The notes below the pieces were generated by a model. It was not told the DNA's origin and ran no database searches. It saw nothing but the letters and a program-made list of their open reading frames with translations. A DNA stretch of 64,000 nucleotides from Acinetobacter sp. ANC 3929 (GTDB lineage Bacteria > Pseudomonadota > Gammaproteobacteria > Pseudomonadales > Moraxellaceae). Every line of letters begins with the position of its first letter. The stretch's first letter is position 1. A program made the translations under genes and the position numbers. Shown piece by piece: positions 54,741-63,719 of the stretch. The stretch covers positions 140,433-204,432 of the forward strand of contig NZ_KB849994.1 of assembly GCF_000369405.1 (NCBI RefSeq). Reading direction: 5' to 3'.

Positions 54741-55373
54741 ATGCAAGCAGCTCAACAATTATTAGAACGTTTATATCCACAACGTAGGTCATTATTAAAA
54801 AGACAAATTTTGCTGGATGCTTTGTCATGCTTTATTGAATATGGTTTGGAAACCACTAGTATTGAAATGATTCGGGGAAAATCTGACAGTAGTGTGGGGG
54901 CGATTTATCATCATTTTAAGAATAAAGATGGCGTCATTGCAGCATTGGTGTTTGCTGCTTTAGATGATCAGGCCCTGCTACGAGATCAATATTTACAACA
55001 AGCAAAATCGCTTAAAGAACTGCTCTATGCGTTGATCTATAGCTATACAGATTGGGTTTCCGATCAGCCTAAGTTTGCACAGTTTTTATTACTTGCCCAT
55101 TTTAGTGTGCGGCAGGGTGAGTATGGTCAACAATTAAATGATAAAAATAAACTCAGGAATCAAAAAATCGTTGCGTATGTTTCAAGCTATGCCGATGCTG
55201 CATTATTAAAATCAGTGCCAGCAGAGTTGATGATGTCTTTGGTCATTGGTGCAACAGAAAGCTATTGTCGTGCTTGGCTCTCTGAAAAAGTTGTGACCAA
55301 TCCTAAAGCATATCGAGAAACTTTAGCTCAGGCTGCTTGGGATTCATTGCAAAATCTAGCCCAGCATCAATAA
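54741..55373 (+). CDS. TetR family transcriptional regulator
   Basis: Regulator of 210 residues. N-terminal HTH: QILLDALSCFIEYGLETTSIEMIRGKSDSSVGAIYHHFKNKDGVIAAL, with SVGAIYHHFKNK as the recognition helix and turn. The C-terminal domain (about 75-205) is helical and would bind a ligand. It is divergent from the hotdog thioesterase and probably represses it and itself through the ACAGAAT/ATTCTGT sites. The ligand is unknown. The downstream GFA gene is 26 bases away and may be co-transcribed. Confidence 0.88.
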   Translation: MQAAQQLLERLYPQRRSLLKRQILLDALSCFIEYGLETTSIEMIRGKSDSSVGAIYHHFKNKDGVIAALVFAALDDQALLRDQYLQQAKSLKELLYALIYSYTDWVSDQPKFAQFLLLAHFSVRQGEYGQQLNDKNKLRNQKIVAYVSSYADAALLKSVPAELMMSLVIGATESYCRAWLSEKVVTNPKAYRETLAQAAWDSLQNLAQHQ

Positions 55374-55399
55374 AACAAAAAAAGATCAGGAAAAAATAG

Positions 55400-55861
55400 A
55401 TGTCAGCAATGAAAGAACAGCAAAAATATACAGGAGCGTGTTTATGCGGAGCAGTGGTTTTTCAGCTGAATCTGAAAAAAATTAAAATGGTGTATCGTTG
55501 CTATTGCAGCCTATGTCGTAAGCAGAGTGGAGCTGCTTCCAATGCCTCAACCTTTGTTCAAGCGGAATTATTCCAATGGCAGCAAGGCGAGTCGTTGATT
55601 CAAACCTATGTCAAGGATACAGGCTTTACCAGCAGCTTCTGTACCAAATGTGGTTCACCAGTACCGAATGCTTTAGCTATCAATCAAAAGGTGATGTGGA
55701 TTCCTTTAGGATTGATTCAGGAGGATTTCATCCCCGAGCTTGAATTAAATTTTTGCGTGAACTCTAAGACCAGTTGGGCCGAAACTCATCAAAAACTTAG
55801 TGAGTTTGATGAGTTGCCGAATATGCTGGAGTTGACTGGTTATTTTAAGATGAATAACTAA
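55400..55861 (+). CDS. GFA-domain (glutathione-dependent formaldehyde-activating-like) protein
   Basis: Zinc protein of 153 residues with the Mss4-like fold. Zinc ligands are visible as CLC (near 15-17), CYCSLC (near 34-40) and FCTKCGSP (near 85-92). GFA catalyses adduct formation of formaldehyde with glutathione in Paracoccus, but most GFA-domain proteins are uncharacterised. It follows the TetR gene closely on the same strand. Confidence 0.87.
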   Translation: MSAMKEQQKYTGACLCGAVVFQLNLKKIKMVYRCYCSLCRKQSGAASNASTFVQAELFQWQQGESLIQTYVKDTGFTSSFCTKCGSPVPNALAINQKVMWIPLGLIQEDFIPELELNFCVNSKTSWAETHQKLSEFDELPNMLELTGYFKMNN

Positions 55862-55863
55862 AA

Positions 55864-55885
55864 GCAGAAAACGGGTGTTTTCTGC
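55864..55885. terminator. Hairpin after GFA gene
   Basis: GCAGAAAAC pairs with GTTTTCTGC around GGGT. There is no strong T run on the plus strand, so terminator function is moderate. Confidence 0.5.
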
Positions 55886-55915
55886 ATTTAGGTTGTGGAG
55901 ATTATTGTGAGGTCG

Positions 55916-57607
55916 TTAAGAGGCAGCTAACAATTGCTGTTCTTTCTGAGCTTGTTGGTAAGCATCAAAAAGCTCATCTTGTTTAACTTCTTGATTCACC
56001 ACACTACATACGGCTTTATCTTCAGCAGTTTTTTGGTCGACTTCTTTCCCTTTTCCGCTACGACGGGACTCGTAAACTGTTCTTTGACGGAAATAACTAA
56101 AAGGCTCGGCATTGCTCATAAAACCATATTTAGAGTCATGTATATAGTTTTGATAAAAGTCCATGATCTCTGGTGTAGAGCCGTTGCTCCAGCTCTGAAA
56201 TTGCCAATCCGCAATTCCTAGGTAATATTCATAGGCTTTGGAAACAGGGGATAATAATCTAAAGATATTTATTCCACCTGGACTCTTTGATTCCGTAAGT
56301 TTTCTTAGTTTGTCTAATCGTTCTATTTCAGTGGCCATATCAGAAGGACCAATAGGAATAAACTCACGGATTTTATTATCACTACGCGCTTGTTGGCTGA
56401 CAGAAGCAGTTTTTTGTTCCGCTAAAGCACCATACGCCGCATAATAGACTTTCATGGAAGTGATAATTTGGTCCTGAACTTTTCCTGTCGCTGGCATTTG
56501 TGCTTTTACCGCATCATACAGACGCTGTGTTTCGTTCTGAATTTCAAATTGTTCAGCAAATAATGCCCCGTATTTTTCTTTTAATTGATTGTAGTCAAAC
56601 ATTCGGACACCTGCACTAACAGCATCTTCCAGCATGTCTTTCAGTGGAATACGGGCAAAGTTGTCGTTTACATTCTGACTGCCAGGCGTGTAGCCACCTC
56701 CCACATCAGAATGCATGCCTGGATAAACGAGTTCTTTCCAGTTTGAATTGGCAATTTGCCCATTTTCTTTATGAATTAAATCAACAGGGAAGGCAAAGCG
56801 CAGCTCATTTCCTGCAACATGATGCACACACATTTTGACGCGTTCATCAATGACCATATCCCGACCTTCAAAGGTCAAATTATTATTTAAGTTGGTTGCG
56901 GGTAAGCCAAATGAGGCCACGGTATCAAAAATTCCCATAAATTTAAATTCAATGGGGTATTTTCCTGTACCGTAGGTTAAACCATCGCAATCAGATTCGC
57001 ATTGCCACATAAATTGATTGGTAAAAGCACGTGCTAAAGCGGCACCACGAGAGAAGCCAAATGTAGAGATATTGATTTTTTTAATCAGACGATGTTGCTT
57101 TAAACTTTTATCGACCTCTGCAAAGCTATACACTTTTTTTTCATTGGCATATTTACCTGTGTCTATTTCTGCTTTTTTCGCATTGATGATCATGACTTGC
57201 TTTAACGCATCATTCAGTTGGTCTTCGCCGTAATCTAAACGTCGACTTCCCCCAGCACCTGTTCCACCTCCAGTTACAGAGTTATCTCTAGCCCAAGCAT
57301 ACGCTTTTTCAAAAATACTTAACTCACCATTAAAACGTGTGCCTACGCCTGATACATAGATTGCATAATTATTAGTTAATTTGTTATCTAGTTCTTCCTG
57401 TTCTTTCAATGTTTGAGCATTTCGCCATAATCGAGCTGGATTTGACCATTTCTTTTTTTCTTTATCAGCATCTTTGTTATTGCCTGTACCATCAAAAAAA
57501 ACCGAAATATGGACTACATCGGAACAATCTTGTTTTGCAGTAGGTGGTGTATTGGAAACATCACTATTAGTTTCTACTGTGCGTTTGATAATCGTCTTTG
57601 TAAACAT
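55916..57607 (-). CDS. Type VI secretion lipase effector, DUF2235/Tle1-like
   Basis: Predicted phospholipase toxin of 563 residues. The alpha/beta hydrolase domain has FFDGTGNNKD (37-46), nucleophile elbow GFSRG with Ser186 (184-188), GIFDTVASFG with Asp228, and HSDVGGGY (299-306) carrying Asp301. This is the DUF2235 pattern of Tle1-type effectors, which hydrolyse phospholipids in target-cell membranes. There is no signal peptide, as expected for a secreted T6SS cargo. It lies at the end of a VgrG-DUF4123-immunity cluster, 12 bases after the nearest immunity gene. The catalytic His was not assigned by eye. The C-terminal 150 residues may hold the membrane-contact or cargo region. Confidence 0.87.
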   Translation of the reverse strand: MFTKTIIKRTVETNSDVSNTPPTAKQDCSDVVHISVFFDGTGNNKDADKEKKKWSNPARLWRNAQTLKEQEELDNKLTNNYAIYVSGVGTRFNGELSIFEKAYAWARDNSVTGGGTGAGGSRRLDYGEDQLNDALKQVMIINAKKAEIDTGKYANEKKVYSFAEVDKSLKQHRLIKKINISTFGFSRGAALARAFTNQFMWQCESDCDGLTYGTGKYPIEFKFMGIFDTVASFGLPATNLNNNLTFEGRDMVIDERVKMCVHHVAGNELRFAFPVDLIHKENGQIANSNWKELVYPGMHSDVGGGYTPGSQNVNDNFARIPLKDMLEDAVSAGVRMFDYNQLKEKYGALFAEQFEIQNETQRLYDAVKAQMPATGKVQDQIITSMKVYYAAYGALAEQKTASVSQQARSDNKIREFIPIGPSDMATEIERLDKLRKLTESKSPGGINIFRLLSPVSKAYEYYLGIADWQFQSWSNGSTPEIMDFYQNYIHDSKYGFMSNAEPFSYFRQRTVYESRRSGKGKEVDQKTAEDKAVCSVVNQEVKQDELFDAYQQAQKEQQLLAAS

Positions 57608-57619
57608 TATTAAACTCCG

Positions 57620-58042
57620 TTACTTATTATTTCTCATTTTTTCTTGCCATTTTAGACCTTTTTCGGTTGGATTTGGCCAATTGTTAGATGTCGTAATTTC
57701 AACTGTATCATCTGGGTATAAATGTGCCGCTAAATATTTCTTACCTTTTAATTGCTCTTTCGTAATAATTACTTGATTTTTAGCAGAGTGGATTTCACCT
57801 GTTTTTGCATCTTTCCATGTAATAGTTTGTGGTCCAACTTTTACAAGCGATGTATTCATGCCACTACCAAAACCAGCTCCTATTTCATGATGATTTAATT
57901 CAACCATGTAGCTTACATAAGTTGGATCATACTTAAATGAGGTAGTAGCCATAGAATATGTTGCATTTGGTCCAATACCAGCACAGCCCGCAGCACTAAA
58001 AACTAAGCTGATAGGGAGGAGGAATATCTTCTTTAGATTCAT
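57620..58042 (-). CDS. Immunity-like lipoprotein, array copy 1
   Basis: Protein of 140 residues with a lipoprotein-type signal (LVFSAAGC; Cys at 20) and a small beta-rich periplasmic domain ending EITTSNNWPNPT…. Its position just before a lipase effector and its periplasmic address, where Tle toxins act, make it the likely immunity protein. Its first part is almost identical to copy 2, while its last 80 or so residues are almost identical to copy 3, so it is a mosaic. It resembles Tli-type lipoproteins in layout, but I cannot name a family. Confidence 0.75.
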   Translation of the reverse strand: MNLKKIFLLPISLVFSAAGCAGIGPNATYSMATTSFKYDPTYVSYMVELNHHEIGAGFGSGMNTSLVKVGPQTITWKDAKTGEIHSAKNQVIITKEQLKGKKYLAAHLYPDDTVEITTSNNWPNPTEKGLKWQEKMRNNK

Positions 58043-58069
58043 GGTAATTCCTTATTTTCTTTAAAATAC

Positions 58070-58106
58070 TTAATCCATATAAACTTATTTGGTTTATATG
58101 GATTAA
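58070..58106. repeat. Perfect inverted repeat in immunity spacer
   Basis: TTAATCCATATAAAC (58070-58084) and GTTTATATGGATTAA (58092-58106) form a perfect 15-base-pair stem. A decayed copy occurs one period away near 58594-58630. There is no T run, so it may be an operator or mRNA stability element upstream of copy 1. Confidence 0.65.
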
Positions 58107-58132
58107 ATAGCTTTAATCGTCTTTATAAACAT
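58103..58132 (-). pseudogene. Relic of effector gene start in the array spacer
   Basis: The minus strand from 58132 reads MFIKTIKAI then stop, against MFTKTII at the effector start (57607). The two ATGs are exactly 525 bases apart. The next relic position (58657) reads ATT and is decayed. These are the duplicated first codons of the effector. Confidence 0.7.
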
Positions 58133-58144
58133 TATTTAGCTCCA

Positions 58145-58567
58145 TTATTTATTTTTATTTAGTCTATCGTACCAAGCATCACCTTTTGTAGTCGGATTTG
58201 GCCAATTATTGGATGTGGTAATTTCAATACTATCATCGGGATATAAGTGTACTGCCAAGTATTTCATTCCTTTAAGGTCTTCTTTTGTTAGGCTGACTTC
58301 ATTCTTAGCATTATGAACTTGCCCTGTTTTTGCATCTCTCCATGTGACAATTTGAGTTCCAACTTTTACGGGAGAAGTATTCATAGATCTTCCATAACCT
58401 CCGCCTATTTCTGTACCATTTAATTTCACCATATAACTTGCATACGTTGGATTATAATTAAAGGATACTGTTCCCATATTATAGGTTGCATTTGGTCCAA
58501 TGCCTGCACACCCAGCAGCACTGAAAACTAAGCTGATAGGGAGGAGGACGAGTTTTTTTAGATTCAT
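58145..58567 (-). CDS. Immunity-like lipoprotein, array copy 2
   Basis: Protein of 140 residues with the same signal and N-terminal block (CAGIGPNATY) as copy 1. The C-terminal half is diverged: WRDAKTGQVHNAKNEVSLTKED against WKDAKTGEIHSAKNQVIITKEQ in copy 1. It is exactly 525 bases upstream of copy 1. The spacer after it keeps a relic of the effector start codon. Duplicates of this type may protect against variant effectors of other strains. Confidence 0.75.
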   Translation of the reverse strand: MNLKKLVLLPISLVFSAAGCAGIGPNATYNMGTVSFNYNPTYASYMVKLNGTEIGGGYGRSMNTSPVKVGTQIVTWRDAKTGQVHNAKNEVSLTKEDLKGMKYLAVHLYPDDSIEITTSNNWPNPTTKGDAWYDRLNKNK

Positions 58568-58669
58568 GGTAATTCCTTACTTGCTTTAAAATATTTAATC
58601 TATATAAACGTATTTGATTTATATAAATTAAATAGCTTTAATAGTTTCTGAGAAAATTATATAAGCTCA

Positions 58670-59095
58670 CTATCTATTATTTTTTAATTGATTGAGCCAT
58701 TTAGTACCTTTTTTAGTCGGATTTGGCCAATTGTTAGATGTCGTAATTTCAACTGTATCATTTGGGTATAAATGTGCCGCTAAATATTTCTTACCTTTTA
58801 ATTGCTCTTTCGTAATAATTACTTGATTTTTAGCAGAGTGGAGTTCACCTGTTTTTGCATCTTTCCAAGTAACAGTTTGTGTTCCAACTTTTACCGAAGA
58901 TGTATTTATTGAACTTATAGCTCCACCAATAATATGATTGTTTAACTTAACATCATAAGTATTGTAAGAGGGATTGTAATTAACGGATGTTGTTCCAATA
59001 TCATATGTTGCATTTGCTCCAATACTGGTACAGCCAATTAACCCAAAGATAAGGATAAGTATTAAAATTCCTTTTTTATGATCAATCAGTGTCAT
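58670..59095 (-). CDS. Immunity-like lipoprotein, array copy 3
   Basis: Protein of 141 residues with a different signal peptide (KKGILILILIFGLIGC, a canonical LIGC lipobox) and N-terminal half (CTSIGANATYDIG). Its C-terminal half is nearly identical to copy 1. It starts three bases after the stop of a 29-residue lipoprotein-like peptide. Start codons are 525-528 bases apart along the array. Its own ribosome site is weak, so its expression may depend on coupling to the small gene before it. Confidence 0.75.
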   Translation of the reverse strand: MTLIDHKKGILILILIFGLIGCTSIGANATYDIGTTSVNYNPSYNTYDVKLNNHIIGGAISSINTSSVKVGTQTVTWKDAKTGELHSAKNQVIITKEQLKGKKYLAAHLYPNDTVEITTSNNWPNPTKKGTKWLNQLKNNR

Positions 59096-59098
59096 GAC

Positions 59099-59188
59099 TT
59101 AAATTTGTCCATATACCCAGTTGCCGATACAACCAGATAACATCGCAGATATGATGATAAGTGTAAAAAATAATACTTTGTGATTCAT
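59099..59188 (-). CDS. Micro-lipoprotein of 29 residues upstream of the immunity array
   Basis: Reads MNHKVLFFTLIIISAMLSGC followed by IGNWVYGQI. A Lys-bearing start, hydrophobic core and LSGC lipobox make a complete lipoprotein signal, leaving a ten-residue mature peptide. AAGAGAG precedes the ATG. An in-frame ATG at 59218 would give 39 residues. The stop is three bases before the ATG of immunity copy 3, so the gene may act as a translational lead-in or as the remnant of a fourth immunity gene. It is too short for database-style confidence. Confidence 0.5.
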   Translation of the reverse strand: MNHKVLFFTLIIISAMLSGCIGNWVYGQI

Positions 59189-59251
59189 TTTCTCTCTTGG
59201 TAATCTATTTCGATCCATTGTAATAAAGCCTATAAAATAAATTGAATTATA

Positions 59252-60157
59252 TTAGGCTGTTTTCGCCATTACGTTATTCATGACGTCATCCATTGTGAGC
59301 TTTTTATCTTTCAAATGAATCAATTGATACTGTAAATCATGGTCTGACTCAAATTGATCTTTATAAATCAGCTTTAAACAGATGAAATTTAAAATATCAC
59401 GTGTACCAGATAGATTATACGTTCTTGCTTCTGGAATACTCTTAACCACCAATTGATATAATCTATCAGCATCAATTTTATCGACTAGAAACGAGTTGTT
59501 AAGTTTGAGGTAATAGATGAGGTTATCGGGAAAGGTAGCCTCGACCATCATTTCTTCTTGATCAGCAGAAAAATGTAGTGGTGTTTCTACACGTGGAAGT
59601 ACTTCTACACGCTGATTCAAGCCAAATATGCCTTGCAAGTTGCCTGAACGATCCCAGTACCACCAACTTTGAATTGGTTTAAGCAAAGCTTCAATTTGTT
59701 GTGGGTTAAGTACAGGGCCTTGTACATATAATGTTGTATCTGCTTTATGGCCAACTAGAGTTGCTAAGATTAGCGGATCCCAAAAAGCCAACATCATTTC
59801 TAGGCCACCTTCGAATTCGACATCTAAAAAATGGCGTAAGTGTTGATATAAATAATCAAATGACAGGGGCGTGATAATAATCGTCATTCTGGTCGTGCCA
59901 GCAATATTCTTTTCTATCCACTCCCATTCAAGCGCAGTAAAGTCTTTTGGTAATTGCAGTAAATGAGGAGAGATTTCTCTTGCCTTTTCGCCACCAGCTT
60001 CTTTCAAAAGGCATTTTTGTCTTAAGTGCTCTAAAACTTTTAAGAATTTTTTATCCTGCGCCGCATCGGCCAATGCATAAACGTTTAATCCAACTTGATC
60101 CAGTGGATACTTTTCAAATGTTTTAAATAAGATTTGGAGACTTTGATTGCTCAGCAT
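59252..60157 (-). CDS. DUF4123 T6SS effector adaptor/chaperone
   Basis: Adaptor of 301 residues that typically loads a specific effector onto VgrG. The DUF4123 domain (about 20-175) shows NVYALADAAQDKKFLKVLEHL, LEWEWIEKNIAGTTRMTIIITPLSF and the conserved FWDPLILATLV block. Its ATG abuts the vgrG stop codon (TAAATG), so translation is coupled to vgrG. With VgrG broken by a stop, this coupling and the loading function would both suffer. Its specific client is presumably the DUF2235 lipase downstream. Confidence 0.85.
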   Translation of the reverse strand: MLSNQSLQILFKTFEKYPLDQVGLNVYALADAAQDKKFLKVLEHLRQKCLLKEAGGEKAREISPHLLQLPKDFTALEWEWIEKNIAGTTRMTIIITPLSFDYLYQHLRHFLDVEFEGGLEMMLAFWDPLILATLVGHKADTTLYVQGPVLNPQQIEALLKPIQSWWYWDRSGNLQGIFGLNQRVEVLPRVETPLHFSADQEEMMVEATFPDNLIYYLKLNNSFLVDKIDADRLYQLVVKSIPEARTYNLSGTRDILNFICLKLIYKDQFESDHDLQYQLIHLKDKKLTMDDVMNNVMAKTA

Positions 60158-62785
60158 TTACATTCCATCTCCTTTATTAATAAAAGCACCACGTTGTGCG
60201 GCCCGTCGAGCGAGGCATTCCCAGCAAATATTATTGGGGAACAAGGGGAGTGTAGGACTTTCACTTGCACCCGCTATAAACAGGTGCTGACCTGCTTTGG
60301 CGGTAAATTTATTTGGCGTAATCACAGTGACGCCCTCACCATTGATTTTTAAGGCACTGTCTTTTGCTTTAAATACAATTTCGGTCGGGCTATGAATTTC
60401 TACTTTGCCTTCAGATGAGGTTATTTTGATGTCTAGTCGCGCAGCAACATCCAATACATTGTCTTGTGACTGTAGTTCAAATTTACCTTTTGCTGCATAA
60501 ACTTTTAGGTCTTCTTCACCAGCAAAAACACTGACTTTTTTCTTGGCATTCAAGATAAGGTGTTCATCTGTACTGACATTGACTGATTGTCCAGCACCCA
60601 TAGTGATACTGTCCAAAGCATTGATATGAACATCTTTCCCAGAAACTAACGATATGCTTTCTGGTGATGCTAAGAGCATTAGGGCATCTTTGGTTGCTTT
60701 TAAATCAGACCATTGTGATTCAATTGTTTTGATATATTGATCGATATTCGCAAGCATATCAGCAGCTTCAGCTTTCTGTTTAACTGCATATTCGGAGAGA
60801 GCTTTCATACTTTCCAAACTTTCCGTGAAGTTTTGGACGGCTTCTTTTGCCTCTAAATGTATATCAGTTGCTTTGTCTTGGACAAATGTTGAGATATAGA
60901 GTCCTTTACTTCGAATAGCACCTGCATCATCGGTTCTGAGTTCAAAGCCTTCACCACGACCATCACTTTCAGCTGTGTCTTTTGGATGGCTTAAATTACC
61001 TAAATTAAGTTGGGTTGCACCATGACTGCTGTGTAATTGGGCACTGATTTGTCCTGTCGTATCATCAAATCGTAGTTGGTTATAGCCTTCGCCACCAACT
61101 TCTTTGGAGCGGATACCGCTAAGTTTTTTGGTATCGGGAAGTTGGCCTTTAATGTCAAATTTGGTTGGTGAACGTTGTGCTTCATGAATACGACCAGTCA
61201 CAAAGGGACGATCGATATTGCCATCAAAAAAGTCAATCACCACAATTTCATCTTTACGTGGTAAAAAGCGTGCACCATAGCCTTCACCCGCCCAAGGCGT
61301 CAGAACATCAACCCAAGCTGAATCGGTATCACTGTCATTTGAACCTGCACCACCATCGTGTGCATGGTCTTCTGTACGTGTAAATAAAAAGCGAACCTTG
61401 ATTCGACCCCATTCATCCACATGGATTTCTTCACCGTCACTGACAACTTTGGCTCGTTGTACATGTGCAGTTGGACGGTGAGTCAATGGATCATATTCAG
61501 GGACAATTTCAATTGTACGACGTACCACCATTAGTTCGTTGGCTTGGCGTTCTTGTTCACTGTCTTTACTTATTGCCCAATGGCTTAAGTTTAATAGTTT
61601 CTCAACTTGATCCTTGATATCTTTGGGTAGGTTATTCTGATTATAAAAATGCTTGGTCAGGATCAAAAATTCTTTATCATTTTGACTATGATTCTTCTCT
61701 AACTCTGGATGATCACTTAACTGAAACCAATAGCCAACTTGAGTATCACGCACACTACTATTTGCGACGAAATATTTTGCCTGTAAAGCCTGATATTGAT
61801 TCAGCTGTTTATTGAGTTTATCTAATTGTTTATTCCCTGAAGCTGTTGCCTAATCTTCTCCTTTTAGATCAGTAATCCAAGCAGGTGAAATACTCCATGC
61901 TTGTTCCAGACTCAGACTTTCATTATCTCTTTGGGCACTGTGTTGATGTGAACTGATCACTGAACCACTTGCATCTTCTTGGCTTAGACTATCTGCTTGC
62001 CAACGTTGTACATGAATGGCGGTGGGCTGCAGTTGGCGTTGAGCAATAAAACTGGTGATACTGTCTGACTGTTCTGTTGCATTAGAACGATGATATCGAA
62101 TGGTTTGACGTTCAAGTGCTTTAAATTGAGCATTGTCATCAATCAGGCGTAACAGTTGTGGCTCGATACTCTGGCTTGGATTTGTGGCAATATAGCTCGA
62201 TTCATCAATTAAAAAGTTGATTGACTCCTCGCGTAACAACCGTGTCAGATAGGCATAATCACTTTCATTCGACTGCATAGAAAAAGGGCGGATGTCATAA
62301 TCTTTGGTTAAGCCACTGCTATCCAGTTTTAAACTGGCGGCAAATAATGAACTCTTGCTTTGCCATTCCTTGAAAATGATTTCGCAAATCTCTACCGCAC
62401 TTTTGTTCATAAATACGCGGCTATTGCGACGTTTATGCCATAAGCTGGTTGCATCCTGCATGGTGAGTCGATATAAACTCAAAGCACCATCGCTTTGTCC
62501 TTGACTTGCGCCTGTAATTATTCCTGTGGTTCTAAACAGTTGTCCTGAATCTGTGACTTGATCAACGGCAACCTGACAGCCAATAAATTGTTTTAATTCG
62601 ATATATGGATTACTTGATAAGCAGATCAGTTCAATGGATAAACCATCATTGAGACCATGATAACCGTCAAGGCGTTGTAATATGACTTGAGTGTTAAGTT
62701 CTATATTTGAAAAGTGTACGCTGATCGCACGTTTTTGAGCACCAAACCCTAATTTATCCAAGACACCAAAGATATTATTCAACAT
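60158..62785 (-). pseudogene. vgrG: T6SS spike protein VgrG, interrupted by in-frame TAG
   Basis: The frame of 876 codons is continuous apart from a TAG at codon 312 (61852-61850). Before it lies the gp27-like hub (to LSLEQAWSISPAWITDLKGED); after it the same frame continues with ATASGNKQLDKLNKQLNQY, the gp5-like OB fold (GRIKVRFLF, AWVDVLTPWAGEGYGARFLPRKDE, DGNIDRPFVTGRIHEAQ) and a DUF2345 beta-helix tail. There is no extra C-terminal toxin domain. A single base change such as CAG to TAG explains the break. Each half has only a non-standard or absent start for the second part (GTG at 61753 without a ribosome site). As read, no complete spike is made. Confidence 0.88.
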
Positions 62786-62972
62786 TATTATTGCCTTATT
62801 CTTGATCGGGGAAACTTAGCAGAAAGACCTGTCTGTTACAATTCTAAACTGTTTTCATTTTGTTTCATTCAGATTCCTTGTTTTGCATGGAAGGGGAAAA
62901 TTATCTCTAAATAGATATTCTTTGTGCCTTATTTAATACTGAGTTACGAGATTATTTTTAAATGAAAATAAG

Positions 62973-62998
62973 AAAAAACCGTGCTTGAGCACGGTTTT
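62973..62998 (-). terminator. Terminator after SIMPL-domain gene
   Basis: AAAACCGTGC / GCACGGTTTT stem around TTGA, with a U run in the minus-strand direction. Confidence 0.85.
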
Positions 62999-63017
62999 GG
63001 TGGGTATGGAGTTAATT

Positions 63018-63719
63018 TTATTTAAACTGAATTGAACCGTTGGCGTTAACTGTGATTTTAGATTCGCCCGCTGCCATATCCTGAGCAGGTGCCGCTTCTG
63101 CCATGGCAAATTTTGCCATACCACCACGCATCATTGGTTGTGGGAAGTAATTGCTGGTATTTAGATTCAAGCTGACCAGATTGTATTGGGCTTTACTCCA
63201 AGCTTGAGTAATCGCTTGTGCGCGCTGCTGGAAGTTTTTCGAAGCTTCAATCATCAGCTCATTTTCAACTTTTTTACGCTGTTCATCAGACACTGTAAAG
63301 TTAATCGATTGCGTTTGGAATGTTTGTTGTAACTCACTGATTAATTGGCTCGCTGCTTTAAAGTCTTTACTTTCAAGTTGGATCTCGGCACGAGCGCGCC
63401 ATTCTTTCAGTTTATTACTGTCATTGTCATACACAGGGTAGGTGCTTTGTGCACCTGTTTCGACTTTCACTTGTGAATATTTACGTGAAATTGCTTGCGC
63501 CTGATTCATCAATTGATTGATCTGATTTGAAAGCTCAGCAGGTTGTTTGTTGCTTTTCTCGATAAAAAGAACGGCACGCATTTCATCATTTGCGACCTGA
63601 CGTGAAGCGTCCGCTTGGATATTGACGATATTGTAGTTCAAGTTTTCTGTCTCGTGAGCAAAAAGGCTTGGGCTGAGTGCTGCCCCGATCATCATTGTTG
63701 CAAGTGCTAAAGTACGCAT
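63018..63719 (-). CDS. Periplasmic SIMPL-domain (DUF541) protein
   Basis: Secreted protein of 233 residues with a signal peptide cleaved after SLFA. The SIMPL/BP26-like domain spans most of the rest: VNIQADASRQVANDEMRAVLFIEKSNKQP at the start, helices with INQLMNQAQAISRKYSQVKVE, and QLESKDFKAASQLISELQQ. Members such as BP26 form periplasmic channel-like rings of unknown function. It is unrelated to the T6SS cluster despite proximity; a terminator and about 230 bases separate them. Confidence 0.88.
   Translation of the reverse strand: MRTLALATMMIGAALSPSLFAHETENLNYNIVNIQADASRQVANDEMRAVLFIEKSNKQPAELSNQINQLMNQAQAISRKYSQVKVETGAQSTYPVYDNDSNKLKEWRARAEIQLESKDFKAASQLISELQQTFQTQSINFTVSDEQRKKVENELMIEASKNFQQRAQAITQAWSKAQYNLVSLNLNTSNYFPQPMMRGGMAKFAMAEAAPAQDMAAGESKITVNANGSIQFK

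Larger units (their letters stand above)
57590..59095 (-). repeat. Tandem array of three 525-bp immunity units
   Basis: The stop codons of the three lipoprotein genes lie at 57620, 58145 and 58670, exactly 525 bases apart. The spacers are all 102 bases and related in sequence. The repeat unit also includes about 20 bases of the effector's 5' end, showing that duplication breakpoints lay inside the effector gene. Confidence 0.85.

Noticed and set aside
57620..59095. Repeat array as a CRISPR or phase-variation cassette
   Set aside because: The units are 525 bases and protein-coding, with no short direct repeats or invertase nearby. They are gene duplications.
61000..61753. Second half of vgrG as an independent gene
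   Set aside because: It would need a GTG start inside a continuous vgrG frame with no ribosome site. The same frame continues upstream to the TAG, so an interrupted gene is simpler.
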